Positions 11,678 through 25,674 of a stretch of 64,000 bases of DNA are shown piece by piece. The notes beneath the pieces are model-generated. The model saw only the letters and a program-made list of their open reading frames with translations, was not told where the DNA came from and made no database searches. The stretch is from Cololabis saira (taxonomy: Eukaryota > Chordata > Actinopteri > Beloniformes > Belonidae): positions 35,119,505 to 35,183,504 of the forward strand of contig NC_084590.1 in NCBI RefSeq assembly GCF_033807715.1. The letters run 5' to 3'. Position 1 is the first letter of the stretch. Each line of letters begins with the position of its first letter. The translations under genes and the position numbers were made by a program.

Positions 11678-14227
11678 CTGCTCTGTTGTCAGGCCCCCTC
11701 TGCTGGCCCCGCTGATGATTTTGCTTCTGCTGGTGCTGGGATTGGCGATGCTGCTGGCTCTGCTGGCAACCCCGCTGCCGGTCCTGTTGTGATGCTGGCA
11801 CAGCGTCTAGGAGCGTGTCACCAGTGAATAATGACTTTTCACAGTCGGATTCCAATACTTCTACTAATGTGGCCACGTTTCATGGTGTTCCATGTCAAGA
11901 CCCTGAGGTGGTTGGAATTTCATGCAGCTGGAGTTCTGCTGAACTTCCTGAACAATCCCATGAAGAGGTTTCCGCAGATGGTGCTGAATATTGAGGAGAG
12001 TTCATGCGCGGATGAGGGTGAAATGGATTATGACTCTGAATCACATGCTGCATCTGTTATGGATACTTGCACTAGGACCAAGGATCTGTATTCCTTGGAG
12101 AAAATTAATAGCTTTTTGATGAGACTTATAAAAAGTCAGTTAAAGTCAATGATTACTTCAGTGATACTGATGAATTCATTTGATCTGTTAGCGTGCTGAA
12201 GAGTCTGGATGAAACGGTTCTGTCTCAAAAACCTTATGATGACTGAAAAAAGCCACAACAGGTGAAATGAGCACGTGGACTAGACAAGTGAAGTCGTTTA
12301 CATGATGATGCATCACACGGGCTTCTTTCTTTGCTGCTTTCTCCTGTTTCTCTTTTCTCTGACCTCCTTATATGCAAGGGGACCTTGACCGTGAATGGTG
12401 GGAGGGACAGGGATAAGAGAGGATTGATTAGTGAAATTGCAATCCAAAAACAAATTTGTATTTTTTTTTCTGCAGGAATCTCATCCTACCCCAGCTGATG
12501 AGGTAGACTGGGGCTTGTGGTGGGACGGGGAGTTTCTTCTCAGCCTTTGCTTAAACTTTACTATAGGTAGAGTCCAGCTGTCAGCATCCGTTCATCGATT
12601 GAGGTTGTTCGAGGGCAGACTAGTATTCGTTAGGGCAGAGACGGCTGGTTCAGTGATTTGTTTTGTAAATATCTATGCTCCAAATCATGACTCTGGGATG
12701 CAACACACCAGGAACCACATCCACATTCTTCTCTGAGCCATACGACTGTTATTACGCAGTGGGATTTATTGGACACGTGGAGGGTTAATTTTCCACAGGT
12801 CAAACAGTGTACATGGGTTCAAGTTAGGGATGATGCGAGGTGGGTTCAAATGTTACTGGATTTATGGACCATCATCACTGTGAGCTTAGTAATCTTACCA
12901 GGTGCAGGAATTAAGTAATTCTGGCATTTCAATAACAGACTTCTCCCAGATAATGTTTTTTGCAGGAGATTCGAGGGCTTCTGGGAGCAGTGGAGGGCCT
13001 GTAAGAGTTCTTTTGGCTCCATAAAACACTGGTGGGAAGCTGGCAACGCTCAAATTTGTATTTTTTTGTCAACAATATACAGTACTTCACATTCCACTCC
13101 TGCATTAAAAACCACTGTTTGCGAACTGGAAAACTCTGTTAAAACTATTGAAGAGGGGTTGCTGAGAAACTCTGATCCTGGTGCTGGTCGTCTATTACAG
13201 GAGAAGAGATCTGCGCTGAGCTTATTTCTGCATGAACACATGAAAGGACAGCTGGTTAGATCTCGATTCCTCCAACTTAAAGACACGGCTGCTCTGACTT
13301 CTTTCTTTTTTAACTTTGAAAAGTTTGTTGCTCAGAAAGAACTCGTGCTCGTTTGAGGTTACCTATCAGAATGAGATGCTGAGCCATGCCGCAGATTTCT
13401 ACTCTGCCCTCTTTGGGAAACAGCCATGTTGCACGGAGAGCGGGACAGATTTCCTCAATGGTCATCCACAGCAGAGAGCTGCTTTGAGATGGTGATCTGA
13501 CTCTGGAGGAATTGACTTTGGCTATCAATCAGATGGCTTGGACAAGCACCAGGAATTGACAGTCTCTTGACTGACTTTTATAAGCACTTTTGGAGCATTA
13601 TTGGTTCAAATTTTTATGAATTTCTGTTGGACAGCTATAGGATGGGATGTCTTCCCATTCCCTGTCAACGGGGAGTTTTATCTTCGCTGCCAAAAAAGGG
13701 GGACCTGGTCTTGCTTAAGAACTGGAGACCAGTGGCCTTTGTTTGCACAAACTACAAGATTCTTTCTAGAGCCTTGTCAAACAGACTTAAAGAGTATTTG
13801 CATAAACTTGTGCATATGGATCAATATTAGTGTGTGCCTGAAAGAACAATTCTGGACAATATTTTTCTCTTGCAGGATGCGTTTGATTTGTGTGAAGTTT
13901 ATGGTTTGAATTGCGGTACTTTGGATCAAGAGAAGGCTTTTGGTAGAGTGGATCACTCACATTTGTTTTCTACACTGAGAGCCTTTGGTATTGGGAACAC
14001 ATTCCTGTGCAGCGGGGGATCAGGCAGGGATGCCCTATTTCAGGGCAACTTTTCAGCCTTGCTATTGAGCACTTGCTGTGTAGGCTAAAATCTTCCACTG
14101 CCCAGTTTTTGTCCTTGTTTATTTGCATCCGCTTATGCAGATGATGTAAACATCTTTTTTACATCATGGGACAAAAGTGAGGTTCTGTTTTTGGGTTCTG
14201 ATGGTTTTCAAAAGAGAACAGTTAGGG

Positions 14228-14452
14228 CAGGGGTGTCGGACTCCAGTCCTCGAGGGCCGGTGTCCCTGCAGGTTTTAGATGTTTCCCAGGTTCATTGCAC
14301 CATGATACAAGTGACTGTGTCATCAACAGATCTATCCAGACTTTGATGACAAGCTGGTGACGATGATTAATTAGAATCAGGTGTGTTGATGCAAGGAGAC
14401 ATCTAAAACATGCAGGACACCGGCCCTTCTGGGATTCAGTTTGACACCTGTG
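14228..14452 (+). mobile_element. Short hAT-like MITE, 225 bp, perfect 8-bp TSD
   Basis: The left end CAGGGGTGTCGGACTCC and the right end (CACAGGTGTCAAACTG when inverted) form terminal repeats. These extend through GGGCCGGTGTCC and TTTTAGATGT on both sides. AGTTAGGG is duplicated exactly at 14220-14227 and 14453-14460. The element lies within the Tx1 LINE ORF2 remnant, downstream of the YADD box. Confidence 0.9.
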
Positions 14453-15538
14453 AGTTAGGGGATTAAGGAGAAGGTGTGTCTAGGTGGAAACGGCCGGTCC
14501 CTCAGCCGTCTTATATGAGATGGGGTTTGGTTGCTAATAACTTGGTTGCCTCAACTTTCTGGCACAGACTTATTGCTTTATCACCGCCCAGAGGTCTGGT
14601 TAGAGGAGGTACAGATGGCTCTCTTTGACTTGTTCTGGTCCAGTTGGGACTAGATGTGGGCGGCAGGACTCTATCGGCCCGTTGACATGGTTTCATTGAT
14701 GGTGGACATTGACACAGTTCCTTGTTGAGACTCAGGGCATGTGGTTGTTTGAGGAGCCATTGTCCTTTCAACAACTTCCTTCTCTGTCCGATGCTGGAGT
14801 CCTCCAGTCTGCCAGTTTGCTTCGGGGAGGCCAGACGCACAAACCGTGGTCATCTGCTGAAGATGTCTGCTTCACCAATGGAGTTGTTAAGGCAGTATTT
14901 GATCATCACATCTGTCAAACTGGGAGTCGAGGTGGGCTGAGTTTTTTGGCCCAGGCATTTCCCCGGGCGGCAGTCGGTGGTCCATGAACGAGCTGCCCAT
15001 GGAGGAGTGCAGAACAGACCTCCAGTGGAGGATTGTACTTGGGGGTATAGCTACGAACAGATACAGAGCACACCTGGAACCTCGTTTGGAGGAGGCCTTC
15101 TCATTTTGTTCAGGGATTGAGACACTGGCACATTTATTTGTCCAGCGTCCCGTCTTGCTGGTCTTGTAGAGACAGTTTCGCTGTGTTGGTGTAGTGTTTT
15201 CTTTTTATTTGTTTCTCTTTGGTCCTAAGTACAGCGCAAAAGAAAAGACTATCCTCACGCTTATTCATTTTTTGTGTGGTTCAGCTAAACTGGCTGACCA
15301 GGAAGGACTGGTTTTTAGGTTCTAGTAGTGTGGATCTACTTGAAGTTTTGAGTGGACTACTCTCATTACAAAATAGTGGGTGACCTGGAAGCGTTTGTGA
15401 ATAGATGGTCTGTTGGGGGGGCTTGGTGTAAAACCAAACCTCTCCTCTATTCTAACAATATTGAGAGGAGAAAGGGTATTTTAGAGCATGTGTGTTTTTG
15501 AGTGAAAGAAGGAGATGCTGAGTGTACGACTGAGTAAC

Positions 15539-15563
15539 TGTGTGTGTGTGTGTGTGTGTGTGT
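15539..15563. repeat. (TG)n microsatellite
   Basis: A pure TG run of about 12 units lies just beyond the 3' end of the Tx1 LINE remnant. Confidence 0.9.
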
Positions 15564-16234
15564 TGAAAGAGAGCTGGATGGGTCGGTATGATGGTATGGA
15601 GACCAGGATCTCACAACAAAGCCGGAGAGTTCACCCAGAGAACAAAAGGGGGTGGGATGGAGAATGACAGACTTTAAGCCTGGCGAGCAGATTGGAGCTG
15701 CCAGCGACAAGAAGGAAGATGATCTGCAGACGTTTTTAGCATCACAGAATGAGATCAAGAAGTCTTCAGATGGCTTAAACTGTGTTTGCAACACGTATGT
15801 CAAACCCTTCGGCTTGTGAGTCTCTTGACAGTTTTGGACAAAAGCACTGAAACTGCACCTGCATAGAAACGTGTAACAGCCTCCCTACGGACGCACGGTC
15901 CATGACCCGCTATGTTAACAAATTACATCAAGATTCTCTTCAAGGTGTAGCTGCCTTTCTACTTTCCCTTCTCTGATTATTCAGGTGGGAGTGAAATCTT
16001 TAAAAAAAAAAATCCAACCTGCTCTGGGCCTCCCAGAGTCTTTTTTTAATTTTTTTTTTTTTAACATCACTTCACAGAGGCCTGGCAAGGCAATCTCTCT
16101 GCTCCTCTATCATTCCCCTCTCCCAGCTTCCTGCCCTGATGATGTCACACACCATATGGTTTTCAGCAGTATCAAGCCGGAAAAGCGATTTAGTCAGCGA
16201 GAGAAGGGGAGAAAAGGAGGAGGGTTGGAATGAG

Positions 16235-16408
<174 letters not shown>

Positions 16409-17025
16409 CTTGTTCTTCCCTTGTGTCCACTGTAAGTGGAAGACACGGGGGAAGAAGAGAGGTGGAAGAGGAGGAAGTGAGGAGAGGGGAGAGCTCGCGC
16501 TGTGTGAGGCTAATGAGGAGAGACCTGGGAGCAGAGTCCATGCATCGGACAGCCATGTGCTGCACAGACACCCTCCGATTGGCAGACACACAAACACACA
16601 TTCATGGAGATACACATTTTAACATGTTTACAGATTCATAAACTACTAAAAAGCCTCAAATTGCCAAGAAAAAGTTGGTTCCTTTGTTTCAGTGTCAATA
16701 AATTCTCTTTCTTCTCTTTCATGATTAGAGGCAATGGAGTTGCAATCGGTGTCTAATGCAGCTATAACTAATGGTTTCGTGAAAACACTGACTCACAGAA
16801 TGATAAACTTAAATCGGAAAGTTTGTTCAGCATGAAAAATGCAAAATAACGAGGAAAACCATTTTTAAATTTACTTTGACTTCTTTTTTCGTTGCAGAAA
16901 GTACAAATCCAAGATATTTCATGCTTTGTCTTGTCAACTTCACTTCATTTTCTCATTTATTCTTGGATTTGATACATAAAACACTTGATCCAGTGTGCAG
17001 AATGTGGTTTTGCATTGTCTTGTTG

Positions 17026-17500
17026 AAAAATGCATGCGTGTCCATGTCATCTTGAAGACAGCACATGCCATTCTGACAACTTGGTGTGCTATTCTGCATT
17101 AATGCTGCCAGTACAGCAATCTAAACTATTTTTGCCAAGGGCATTGATACAACCTCATACCATCACATAGCTTTGGTTTTGGAATTGATGACAGACTGAA
17201 CAGTGTCTTTTATCTTTGGTTTGGAGCACATAGTGCCCATTTATTAAAAAAAAAAAAAAGATCTGGAATACTGGTTTATCTGAACACAGCACATGATGGT
17301 CCATCCCAGATGCCTCTGAGCCCAGAGACATTGTTGCCAACTCTAAAAAATGTGATTGACACAGGTTTCCTAAAGTGATCCATGTGGTTATACCATTTAT
17401 TAATGAAAGACAGTTCCTGAGTGATGCTGTCTGAGGTATCGAATGTGTCAGGTGTACAGCGTGGACGTGCAACCTTGCCCTTAAAAGTCTTCCGCATTCA
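17026..17500. repeat. Unclassified interspersed repeat, copy 1
   Basis: The segment starting GAAAAATGCATGCGTGTCC and continuing through TCATCTTGAAGAC and TTGCCAAGGGCATTGATAC is matched by a second, shorter copy beginning at about 52194. The family looks like a common fish dispersed repeat, but I cannot assign it to a class. Homology beyond about 17180 rests on recognition rather than the second copy. Confidence 0.55.
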
Positions 17501-17519
17501 CTGAATGACTTTATTACCT

Positions 17520-17635
17520 CACAGTACCTCACAGAACTAAATAAAAAATCCATCTCACGCCTAGCCAACACCATAGCACACGACATCAATTTCCAAGCTT
17601 GGGATAAATAAAGTATATCTATCTATCTATCACTC
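17520..17635 (+). repeat. Probable LINE 3' tail ending in (ATCT)n
   Basis: GGGATAAATAAAGTATATCTATCTATCTATC has the form of the 3' end of fish LINEs that finish in a short tetranucleotide array. A similar phrase, CTCCCTACGGGACAAAT, follows at about 17867. No coding part is left. Confidence 0.4.
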
Positions 17636-17639
17636 ACCC

Positions 17640-20600
17640 ACTGAACCAACATATAACCCCACTACCCTCAGGGCACAGGTGCACAACTCTTATGTGTAGG
17701 AGGGCTTGGCTGGGGAAAGATCCTGATCCCTGCAGCCATACCTGCCCTAAACAGCAGGCCCCGCTGGTCTGTCCGTCTGCTTTTGTGCTGTCATTTAAAT
17801 TGTCTTTGTTATGTCATTTATTTATTGTTGGTGATGATGAAATATACTGCAAGTAAAGAGAAATCTCCCTACGGGACAAATACAATACATCTAAAAATCT
17901 ATTGTCTAAATGTTGCCCTATAGAGAAACTAATTTGCCAATTTACATTATCTTGAGACTTTTTAATGACTTTATTGAAGACTTGTTTGACAACATGGAAA
18001 TCCTCTAGCCATCTTTGCTCCTTTCATTGAAGTGATTTTTGTACCACATTGTAACAATCATCTACAAACATCCCCCCTTTGAACTTTCTTCTCACTACTA
18101 GCGCAACATTTCAACAAACCCCAGCAATCTCAGTTTTTCTTTTTTAAAAAGCAGGAATTAATGAAGTTGAAATGAAGTTGACATTCTAAAACCAGCAAAA
18201 AATATATTTTTTCTTTTTCTTTTCTACATCATCCCAACTGTTTCTGACTTTTGATTGTGCTTTTATGTTCAGCCCTAGTAATAATACATATATTTGGCAT
18301 CAGCATCTTATAGCTTTGATTTTCGTGCCCACAAATTTACTGCTTTGCTGCAATATTGGTCTCTCATTAGTATCATTTTGAATGACAGGGGCATCTGTTT
18401 TCAGGCAGAAGTCTTGTAAACTGACTGCAGACTGTAAATGTACAAAAAAGAAACGTTCGTAACAATTTGGTTAACAAAATAGTGCTGACAGGTGTCAAAC
18501 CAGAGAAAAGGCCAGCATTGTGTGTCCTAGTTTGGTGTCAGGTGACCATGTCCCACCAGAGCAGCTTCAGCACTCAATGACATTGAATCCTACTGGATTG
18601 ATAGAATATCATTTTTGGAAAAGTCCCTTATTTAAAGGTAGGGTATGTAATTTTGTGTGATTTCTAACCTAGAACACATTTTGGTTACATTCAGCTATTA
18701 TGTCCTCACCTTTGAATAGCTGCCCATCTTGTGAGTAAACTGTAGAAAAGAAGGCTTCCATACACATTCCTGGCAGCCTGCCCCCCAATCAATGAGCAAA
18801 ATCAATCATTGCGCAAGTCAGTCATTGCCAGGGGAAGGATCTGTCCCTGTGCATTCAGTTTAGCTTTGGATATGCACATTAAAAGGCCCCTCCCTGTTTT
18901 GTTGATGTTTTGCTCAAATATCAACAGATACAACACTATCCAGAAATCACTTAGCCTAGCTTTAAAGCCCTGGTGATTCTGGGGACTATTGTTTTGTTAG
19001 CTGGGGATCTGGTGACCACAAAGTCTGAGCATATGAGTCGCATCATTGTCATCAGAACATTCTGGGGTCTTGGTACTGTATGAAAGCAGGACTAACATCT
19101 GGAAATCTATAATAATTGAACACATGTGATAATTCAGAAATATTCCGTATTCATTTTCAGTAAAACCTTCCTCAAAGGAGACAAGTGGACCTAAACAACC
19201 ATCACACAAGATATTATGCTGAGCTAGATACAGGCTGTAGCTTTTAGTGTTTTTTACAGACATGAAATTGATTTTCAATCCTTAAAAAATGGAAAAGGAA
19301 TATTTTTCTCAAAATGACAAATATTGTAACACTGGTTCCAATATTTTTTATGTTTTCTGTTATGTGTAATTTATTTCTATCATGTACATTTGAATAGCTA
19401 CTGGTGGGACTTCGATTTGATGGCAGCAATACCGATACATTTCACTGTGATGAAGGTATGACCAATTAAGGAAAGTAAAACATGTTATTCATCTTCTTTT
19501 TGTTCTGTCTTTCATTCCTACTGGAAAGACAAGGGGCTCTGGAACGCATCAATGTCCAAAAACCAAAAACTTTTGTTGTATCTATACGTATTTCCCTTTG
19601 TGAATCAAAATGGTTCAAGCATTTCTTATTTGGCATTAATCATGGCAAGATAATTGTCCATCACCACCAACTGGGCAAACTATGATGGTGACCCAATGCA
19701 CAAAACAAGACTGCTGGTTCAAATGACATGCCTTGCACGCCTGTGCACTAAAGCTGTCGCAAAACTGCTCATTACCATGAATTAAGAGAGGTTTGTGTGT
19801 AAATGCTAAGCCTACCGTTCAATTTTTGGTAGTGAAGGGAATCTGAAGCTTGAGGGGTGTGTGCCTGGTATTGTGGTGCGGTCGCAGCAATCATCTGGAG
19901 ATATGTGTGGCCTTGTCCCCTGGAAAGAGAGAAAGTAAAACGGGGATGATTGATGAGAATGCAGGAAAGAAGAGAGCACAAAAGCCCTGTTGTTAGAGGT
20001 TGGGAAAAGTGTGGAAGGTCTGTTTTGAGGTGATAAAATTACTTTTAGAATATCCTCTCTATTGTACAGTTCTATTCTATCGTGCTGTTGGCAGACAGAA
20101 ATAGAGCAAAACATAAGGTGATTGCAATATTCATCACTAAAAGCCTGGAATGAGATCATTTGGACCTTACAGACACGGTGACCATTCTACATGTCTAATC
20201 ACAAGTGTCTGAAAAAGTTGGCTACAGTTGTTCACACTACTTAGCCTTTCATTGTGTTTCCAAGTCCGGCAAGATTCAGCAAGATACATGCCACATGTAA
20301 AACCTGCGATTCTCACATGTGCGCATATGGTGGGAAAGGTGTGTAGAAACACACAGGCAGTGCAACGCCACCCGCCCCCCCCGTGCTGCATTTGGGACTC
20401 AACTCTTGGACCTTTAATTGAATCAATGCTTATAATCAACAATTTGGAGCCATTTTTGGTTCATCAAAAGTTCAGCAATTCAGGTTTGCTGGGCTCCAGA
20501 TTATGGTATGTTAAACTGTGTTTTGACAGACTGAAATTTAATGTCCAGCACAGGTCTCAGGAGGCTGATTGATTAGTGAGATAAAGTCAGACTGGGAAGA

Positions 20601-21540
20601 CAACGAGTGTACCCAGAGACACACAAGACAACACAAATGAAGCGATATGACTGTAGAATTATACTTACAAAAAAAATAATATTATTATTGGAAAATGTTT
20701 GCCTTTAGTGAACACTGAACATTGAGGAGGCTGATGGAAACATGGGGATTCGAAAAGGGGGGCATGACATGCAACACACCCGTCCAGCTGGAATATAACC
20801 AGGAACTTTATGAGTCTGTGGCGACACTTCAATTATCCAATAAACAACGTGCGTGCACTGTCAATCACATCTAAACCATTTTATTTGCCTTTAATCATAT
20901 TTGCCCATGGCTGTGCCCTGGCAATAAGACATCTTATCACTGAGCCTGTGGTCAAGCAAAATAAGAGATGATGTTTGCATGTATACGCTGCCATAAAGCT
21001 CCCAGCGGCATATGTCATACGTCAACTTAATTTGTTGTTTATGATACTTTAGTGAACTCTTCAAATCGCATGCTTTAAATCTTGACATGAGAATAACTTG
21101 TGACACTAGCACTGCAATGGTATGAGATTTTTATGGAACTGTTAGTCAGTCTGAAACTATTGTTATTTCACCAGAGCCCAGTATGAGGCCATTACACGTG
21201 CACTTTACTGATCATTGTTGCATTAGGATGCAGATAAATTACAATTTATAACTGAACTCTAATCTAAATATGTATAATCCTGAATTTTGAAGGCAACTAT
21301 TTATATTAAATGATAAAAAACAAATAGAAGATCATTTAACAATTGCATCATATCAATCTGTCGAAATCAAATGCATTTCAAAGGTTTTTCATATATCAGG
21401 ACGTAATACAAAACATCTGGTGCTTTGAATTTTTTAGCTGCAACCTCAAAATAACACAAACAATGCATAATCCCATGTTTTATCATGCTATTATTATTAT
21501 TATTTCACAAAAACTAAGACAAAATGCAGAAGCACTATGT
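17640..21540. other. Intergenic region, nothing firmly identified
   Basis: No exon or RNA gene could be supported on either strand. About 18640-18980 looks like another dispersed repeat by composition (a TTTAAAGGTAGGG start and a CTTTAAAGCC end). No target duplication was identified. Confidence 0.4.
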
Positions 21541-22616
21541 GTGTGAACAATTAAGTAACTAAGCCCTTACTGCTACCATAGCAATAAGGCCAGGTTCTGC
21601 TAATCAAATACTCATCAATGAGAAGTGCAAACATCCCTATGTAAGTTGTAGAACCTTCTAGTGTGTGTTAACACAATGCCAGTGAGGAAAGACATCAACA
21701 ACGCTCTTAGAGAAACACATATTATAACCCATCTATCTGAGATGGCCAAAAAAAAAAAGCAGTAAGGGAAATGATTTACAAGGGGAAAACATATTCCCTG
21801 CTACTTCACCCCAACATCAAATCATGCAATGCTCAGAGAAAATAATAATAATATATATTTTTTTCTTTTGAGAAAGCTTCTTTTCTATAACAAGAATAAG
21901 GCAGCACAGTTTAGGTTTGTTATAATTTTGCAAAGTTTGCAAAGTTTGCAAGTTGCAAAGTGATGTTGTCAGGCCATAATGCACAGGTCCACATCTGCTG
22001 AAAATCATACTCATCATATCAAAAAATTGCCCATATCAACTGTCAAGCATGGCAGTGGAAGGGTAATGATGTGGAATCTTTTATTTTTATTCATTTATTA
22101 TTATTATTATTATTATCATTATTATTATTATTATGTAACAGATGCATCTCCTGGGCACCTTAAAGTAATTAAATTGACCATGAATTGTTTAGTAAATTAA
22201 ATTCCTCTACTACAGTCAATCATGACGCCATCTGTTTAACACATATAATTTGGTCAAAACTGGATCATGCTGCTGGACAATATTCTCAAGGACACAGGAA
22301 TCTGCCACAGAAAAGCTGTTCAAGGTTTGGTAATAGCAGAGTTTAATCTTACACCCAGTCCTTAAATTGAATAAAATGCTGTGAGACCCTGAAAAAAATG
22401 TAATGTGAAAGATAACTTCATACAGAAAATGTTTACCTCTGGTTCTTGCTTCTAAGTTCTCCTTTGAATAAATAATGACACAATGTCATGCTTATCCGAG
22501 GTGTTATTTTCCTGATTTTAAGAGCAACAAGGACCAGGTGATTTATTTTTAATGTTTTGAAAAATAAAGTCTTAAAATTGAAGAAGGTGCACTTTATTTT
22601 TTACATAACTGTATGT
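21540..22616 (+). mobile_element. Tc1-like DNA transposon, degenerate
   Basis: On the + strand the order follows a fish Tc1 element. A transposase start ATGCCAGTGAGGAAAGACA is at 21676. A region AATGCTCAGAGAA and then ACTGTCAAGCATGG...GTAATGATG match the DDE domain region. The tail ends in TTTTTTACATAACTGTATG. Deletions and (TTA)n expansion (22098-22135) have removed much of the catalytic domain. No frame longer than about 70 codons survives. Confidence 0.75.
22095..22135. repeat. (TTA)n microsatellite inside the Tc1 remnant
   Basis: About 13 TTA/TCA triplets interrupt the degenerate transposase sequence. Confidence 0.85.
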
Positions 22617-22619
22617 CAA

Positions 22620-23520
22620 AGACCTGATTGCGGCATAATACGTCACCATGTGTTCCTGCAGGTGAAAACTATTTTTGAACATGAATTGAAACAGTCACAT
22701 CCTTGATAGAAGATCTATTTTCCTCCACAACTTTGCCTACCTCTGCCGGTGAGGTTATCTTCAGTTCATCAAGGGAACATGGAAGTGAGAGACAATACCT
22801 TCCTCGACTTCACCAGACTCTTGGGGTGGATCGCATCATTTCAATGAAACACCAGCACCTTGAACATGCGTAATTTGCAGAGGAAGCTACCCTGCATGCT
22901 TTATGAGATTGTCAGCTGCTGTTGTGCTCAAAACAAACATGAATAGGCCACAGTGGGGCAAGTGTTTCTCTGGATCACATCAGCCGTCTGTCTCCTACAG
23001 TGATGGTAAAATAATTAGTTTCATCAGTCTCAATTCGCGACCTTTCAAACGCACCTCTATCTATCCAGCTATGGAAAAACTAGAGCTGAAGGCCTGACTA
23101 ATACAATCCATCTAAATACAGATTAAATATGAGTTAGAGGCAATGTTTACAGCGAGCTGATGGCTCGTGTTCACAGTGTACAGACAGATATAAAATTAGC
23201 TTTTTCAGAGACACTGAAACTGATTAGTAGCGCAATACATTATTCTGGACATATTGTATCAATGACTTCAACATTGTGAATTATATAAAAAGCAAACCTG
23301 ATGTGATAGCTTACAAAAACAAAAGCTCCACACCGTGCCAAAGGGCATCATACTGACACAGTTAGTTCCTGTCCAGTCCGATACAGTTGACAGCATCAGT
23401 TACTTCTCATGTTAAGAATTTACAAGCCAATATACATGACTTTTTAGAATATTAACAATGTAAAAAAAACACTCCAATACAGGCTAGAAAGAATGACAAA
23501 AGTGTTTCTCATTCACATAA
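22620..23520. other. Intergenic region upstream of hic1
   Basis: Nothing is recognised here. It is AT-rich, with no long open frame and no clear repeat ends. Confidence 0.4.
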
Positions 23521-23521
23521 A

Positions 23522-23844
<323 letters not shown>

Positions 23845-23984
23845 GTAAACATTAAAGTGCAACAAAAAAAGTCCTAACAAAAAAAAAAGCTAGATAAAAT
23901 ATGTTTTTCCAGATAGTATAGCTCTACAAAGACCTAATCTGAAGTAAAGGTGTTTCACTGATAGGGTTACTCCCAATCAAAGCA

Positions 23985-24355
23985 GCCAGAGCTCCCCGGC
24001 TCCCTGGTCGCTCCAGCCCCGGTGACTCCGCCGGTGGGGGTCGCTGTGCGCGCAGCCTCGCCGCTCCGCGCAGCTCCGCTCCGGCCGGACACCGACGCAG
24101 CCCGAGGTGTCAGATAGTCTTGTTAACACGTGAGAAATTCTTAGTGTGGAAGAGGCTGAAAGAGGTGGGTGGGTGGGGGGGAAACCAAAGACAGTGGAGG
24201 GACTACAGAGAAAGAAAAAAATAATAAAATAAAAAATACGCGGAAGAGGGGTTTGGACAGAGAGCTGGATTCGGAGGAAACCTGCGGAGATCTCGGGGAG
24301 ATAATGCCGAGCAGGAGCGCAGACGCGCGGCCACAGCACCAGACATGAGTCCGAG
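23985..24355 (+). promoter_or_regulatory. hic1: hic1 CpG-rich promoter and probable non-coding first exon
   Basis: The stretch 23990-24110 is dense in CpG within AT-rich surroundings. The block ends in CCGAG|GTAAGA, a strong splice donor at 24356. An ATG at 24345 would read out of frame when spliced to the main exon at 29910. A transcript using this exon must therefore start translation at the internal ATG at 29939. The arrangement resembles the GC-rich untranslated exon 1a of mammalian HIC1. The transcription start and exon start are not determined; the feature start marks the CpG-rich block. Confidence 0.6.
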
Positions 24356-25631
24356 GTAAGAGGGGACACCGCGGAGGGGCAGGGGGTCCGGACGGACTCG
24401 AGTGGCCACAACCAGGACAAACTGGACTTATTCAACTACTCTCTAAGAATTTTTTTGGTTTGAACCGATTAATTTAGCCCCAACTGACAAACATTGAGCA
24501 TCTGGATCTCCGGCTATTCCACCTTAACTCATGTCATCTTCTAATATCCCTGTTATTCACTTAATTATTATAGACACGATCCAAGACATTGGATGTGCAC
24601 TAAAAGCACAATACAACATGTTTAAATAGTATGCTTTAAAATATTTGCCTCCTGTAGTCTAATTTTGCCCTATAAAGAGCTCCACTGCCCATAACACACA
24701 CATTTGGCTTCCCTTGATATATCTCAAGAATACTGGGACAGATTCCTGACTTAAATGCAGCCAGAGAAGGCCGTATATCCTTTTAGTTGGCAGTTTTCAG
24801 GGGAAATGTTCAGCCCAGTCTCCATTTCAAGTGATGACTGATGGATTACACTACACAGGAGTGTTTTTACTCCTTTAAAAGAGCTGTAAGTGTTTCATCA
24901 AGGCACCTTTTAGTTCCACTCCTTGCTAATTGACAATTTAAAACCCATTTACCAGACACGGAGGTCTGAGGAGGAATAGGAGGCAGACTCGTTTTATATT
25001 AAAAATGTATCAAAGCTGATTCATTAAAAAAAAAAGAATTTGAGGACAAGTATATATTTCTCATGGGATAAAAAAAAAAAATATATATATTCAAATTGCA
25101 GCTGATATTAGATATAACTGTGAGTTCAAGGAAACATTTGAATTAGACTTGGAGCACATCACAAACATGGAGTTTATGTGAGTTACCTGATGAGAAATAT
25201 GCAACGTACAGTTGCCTGTCTCTTTAAGACGATTTGTCGAGAAGTTCACGTCGGGGTCACTTGAAGTTCCTGCCCTCGATTTTACCTTTTAGTTTTATTA
25301 TAGACTGACATCACACGGGGCGCTAAAACACTTAAGGCGCATAGAGGCTCCATTATCATCTCGGTGAGCGTTATTGCTCAGTCTCAAAAATAGCTAAGGA
25401 AATTAGAAGAGAGAAAAAAAACGGGGGGGAGGAAAATGATGCTGGTCTAAGCACGTATTTTTTTTTTTTGTAACTTTTTGGAAAGGATGCGATAGAGGGG
25501 AGAGGAGGGGCACTGAGAGAGACAGAGGGAGGAAAGTGGGTGGGAGGACGGACCCAAGGAGCGAGAAGAAATTCATATCAATTAATAATCGTTAAAAAAA
25601 AAGAGCTGGCAGACGCGCTCGGAAAACTGGC

Positions 25632-25664
25632 ATGGTTTTTTGGAGGCTGGCAGTTCAGCGCTGA
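25632..25664 (+). promoter_or_regulatory. uORF 1 in the second hic1 first exon
   Basis: ATG at 25632 followed by nine codons and TGA lies in the presumed 5' leader of the coding first exon, 32 bases before the 25697 start codon. It is inferred from sequence alone. Confidence 0.4.
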
Positions 25665-25674
25665 AACGTCAGAT

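Larger units (their letters stand above)
10390..15510 (+). mobile_element. Tx1-clade LINE retrotransposon, decayed and interrupted by two insertions
   Basis: Pieces appear in the order of a Tx1-type element. First comes the ORF1 middle with a CCHC-knuckle-like GDVGHKRF-type segment (about 10400-10636). Next is the ORF1 end (about 11680-12180), which contains a frameshifted DETYKKSVKVNDYF. Then an APE-type endonuclease remnant with CFVNIYAPN (near 12656-12700), and reverse transcriptase with LPKKGDLVLLKNWRPVAF and DQEKAFGRVDHS (13567-14090). An intact YADD catalytic box lies at 14134-14145, and a C-terminal tail runs to about 15475. Stops (for example 13828-13830) and frameshifts kill every domain. 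A Harbinger derivative (10637-11677) splits ORF1 and a MITE (14228-14452) splits ORF2. Confidence 0.8.
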
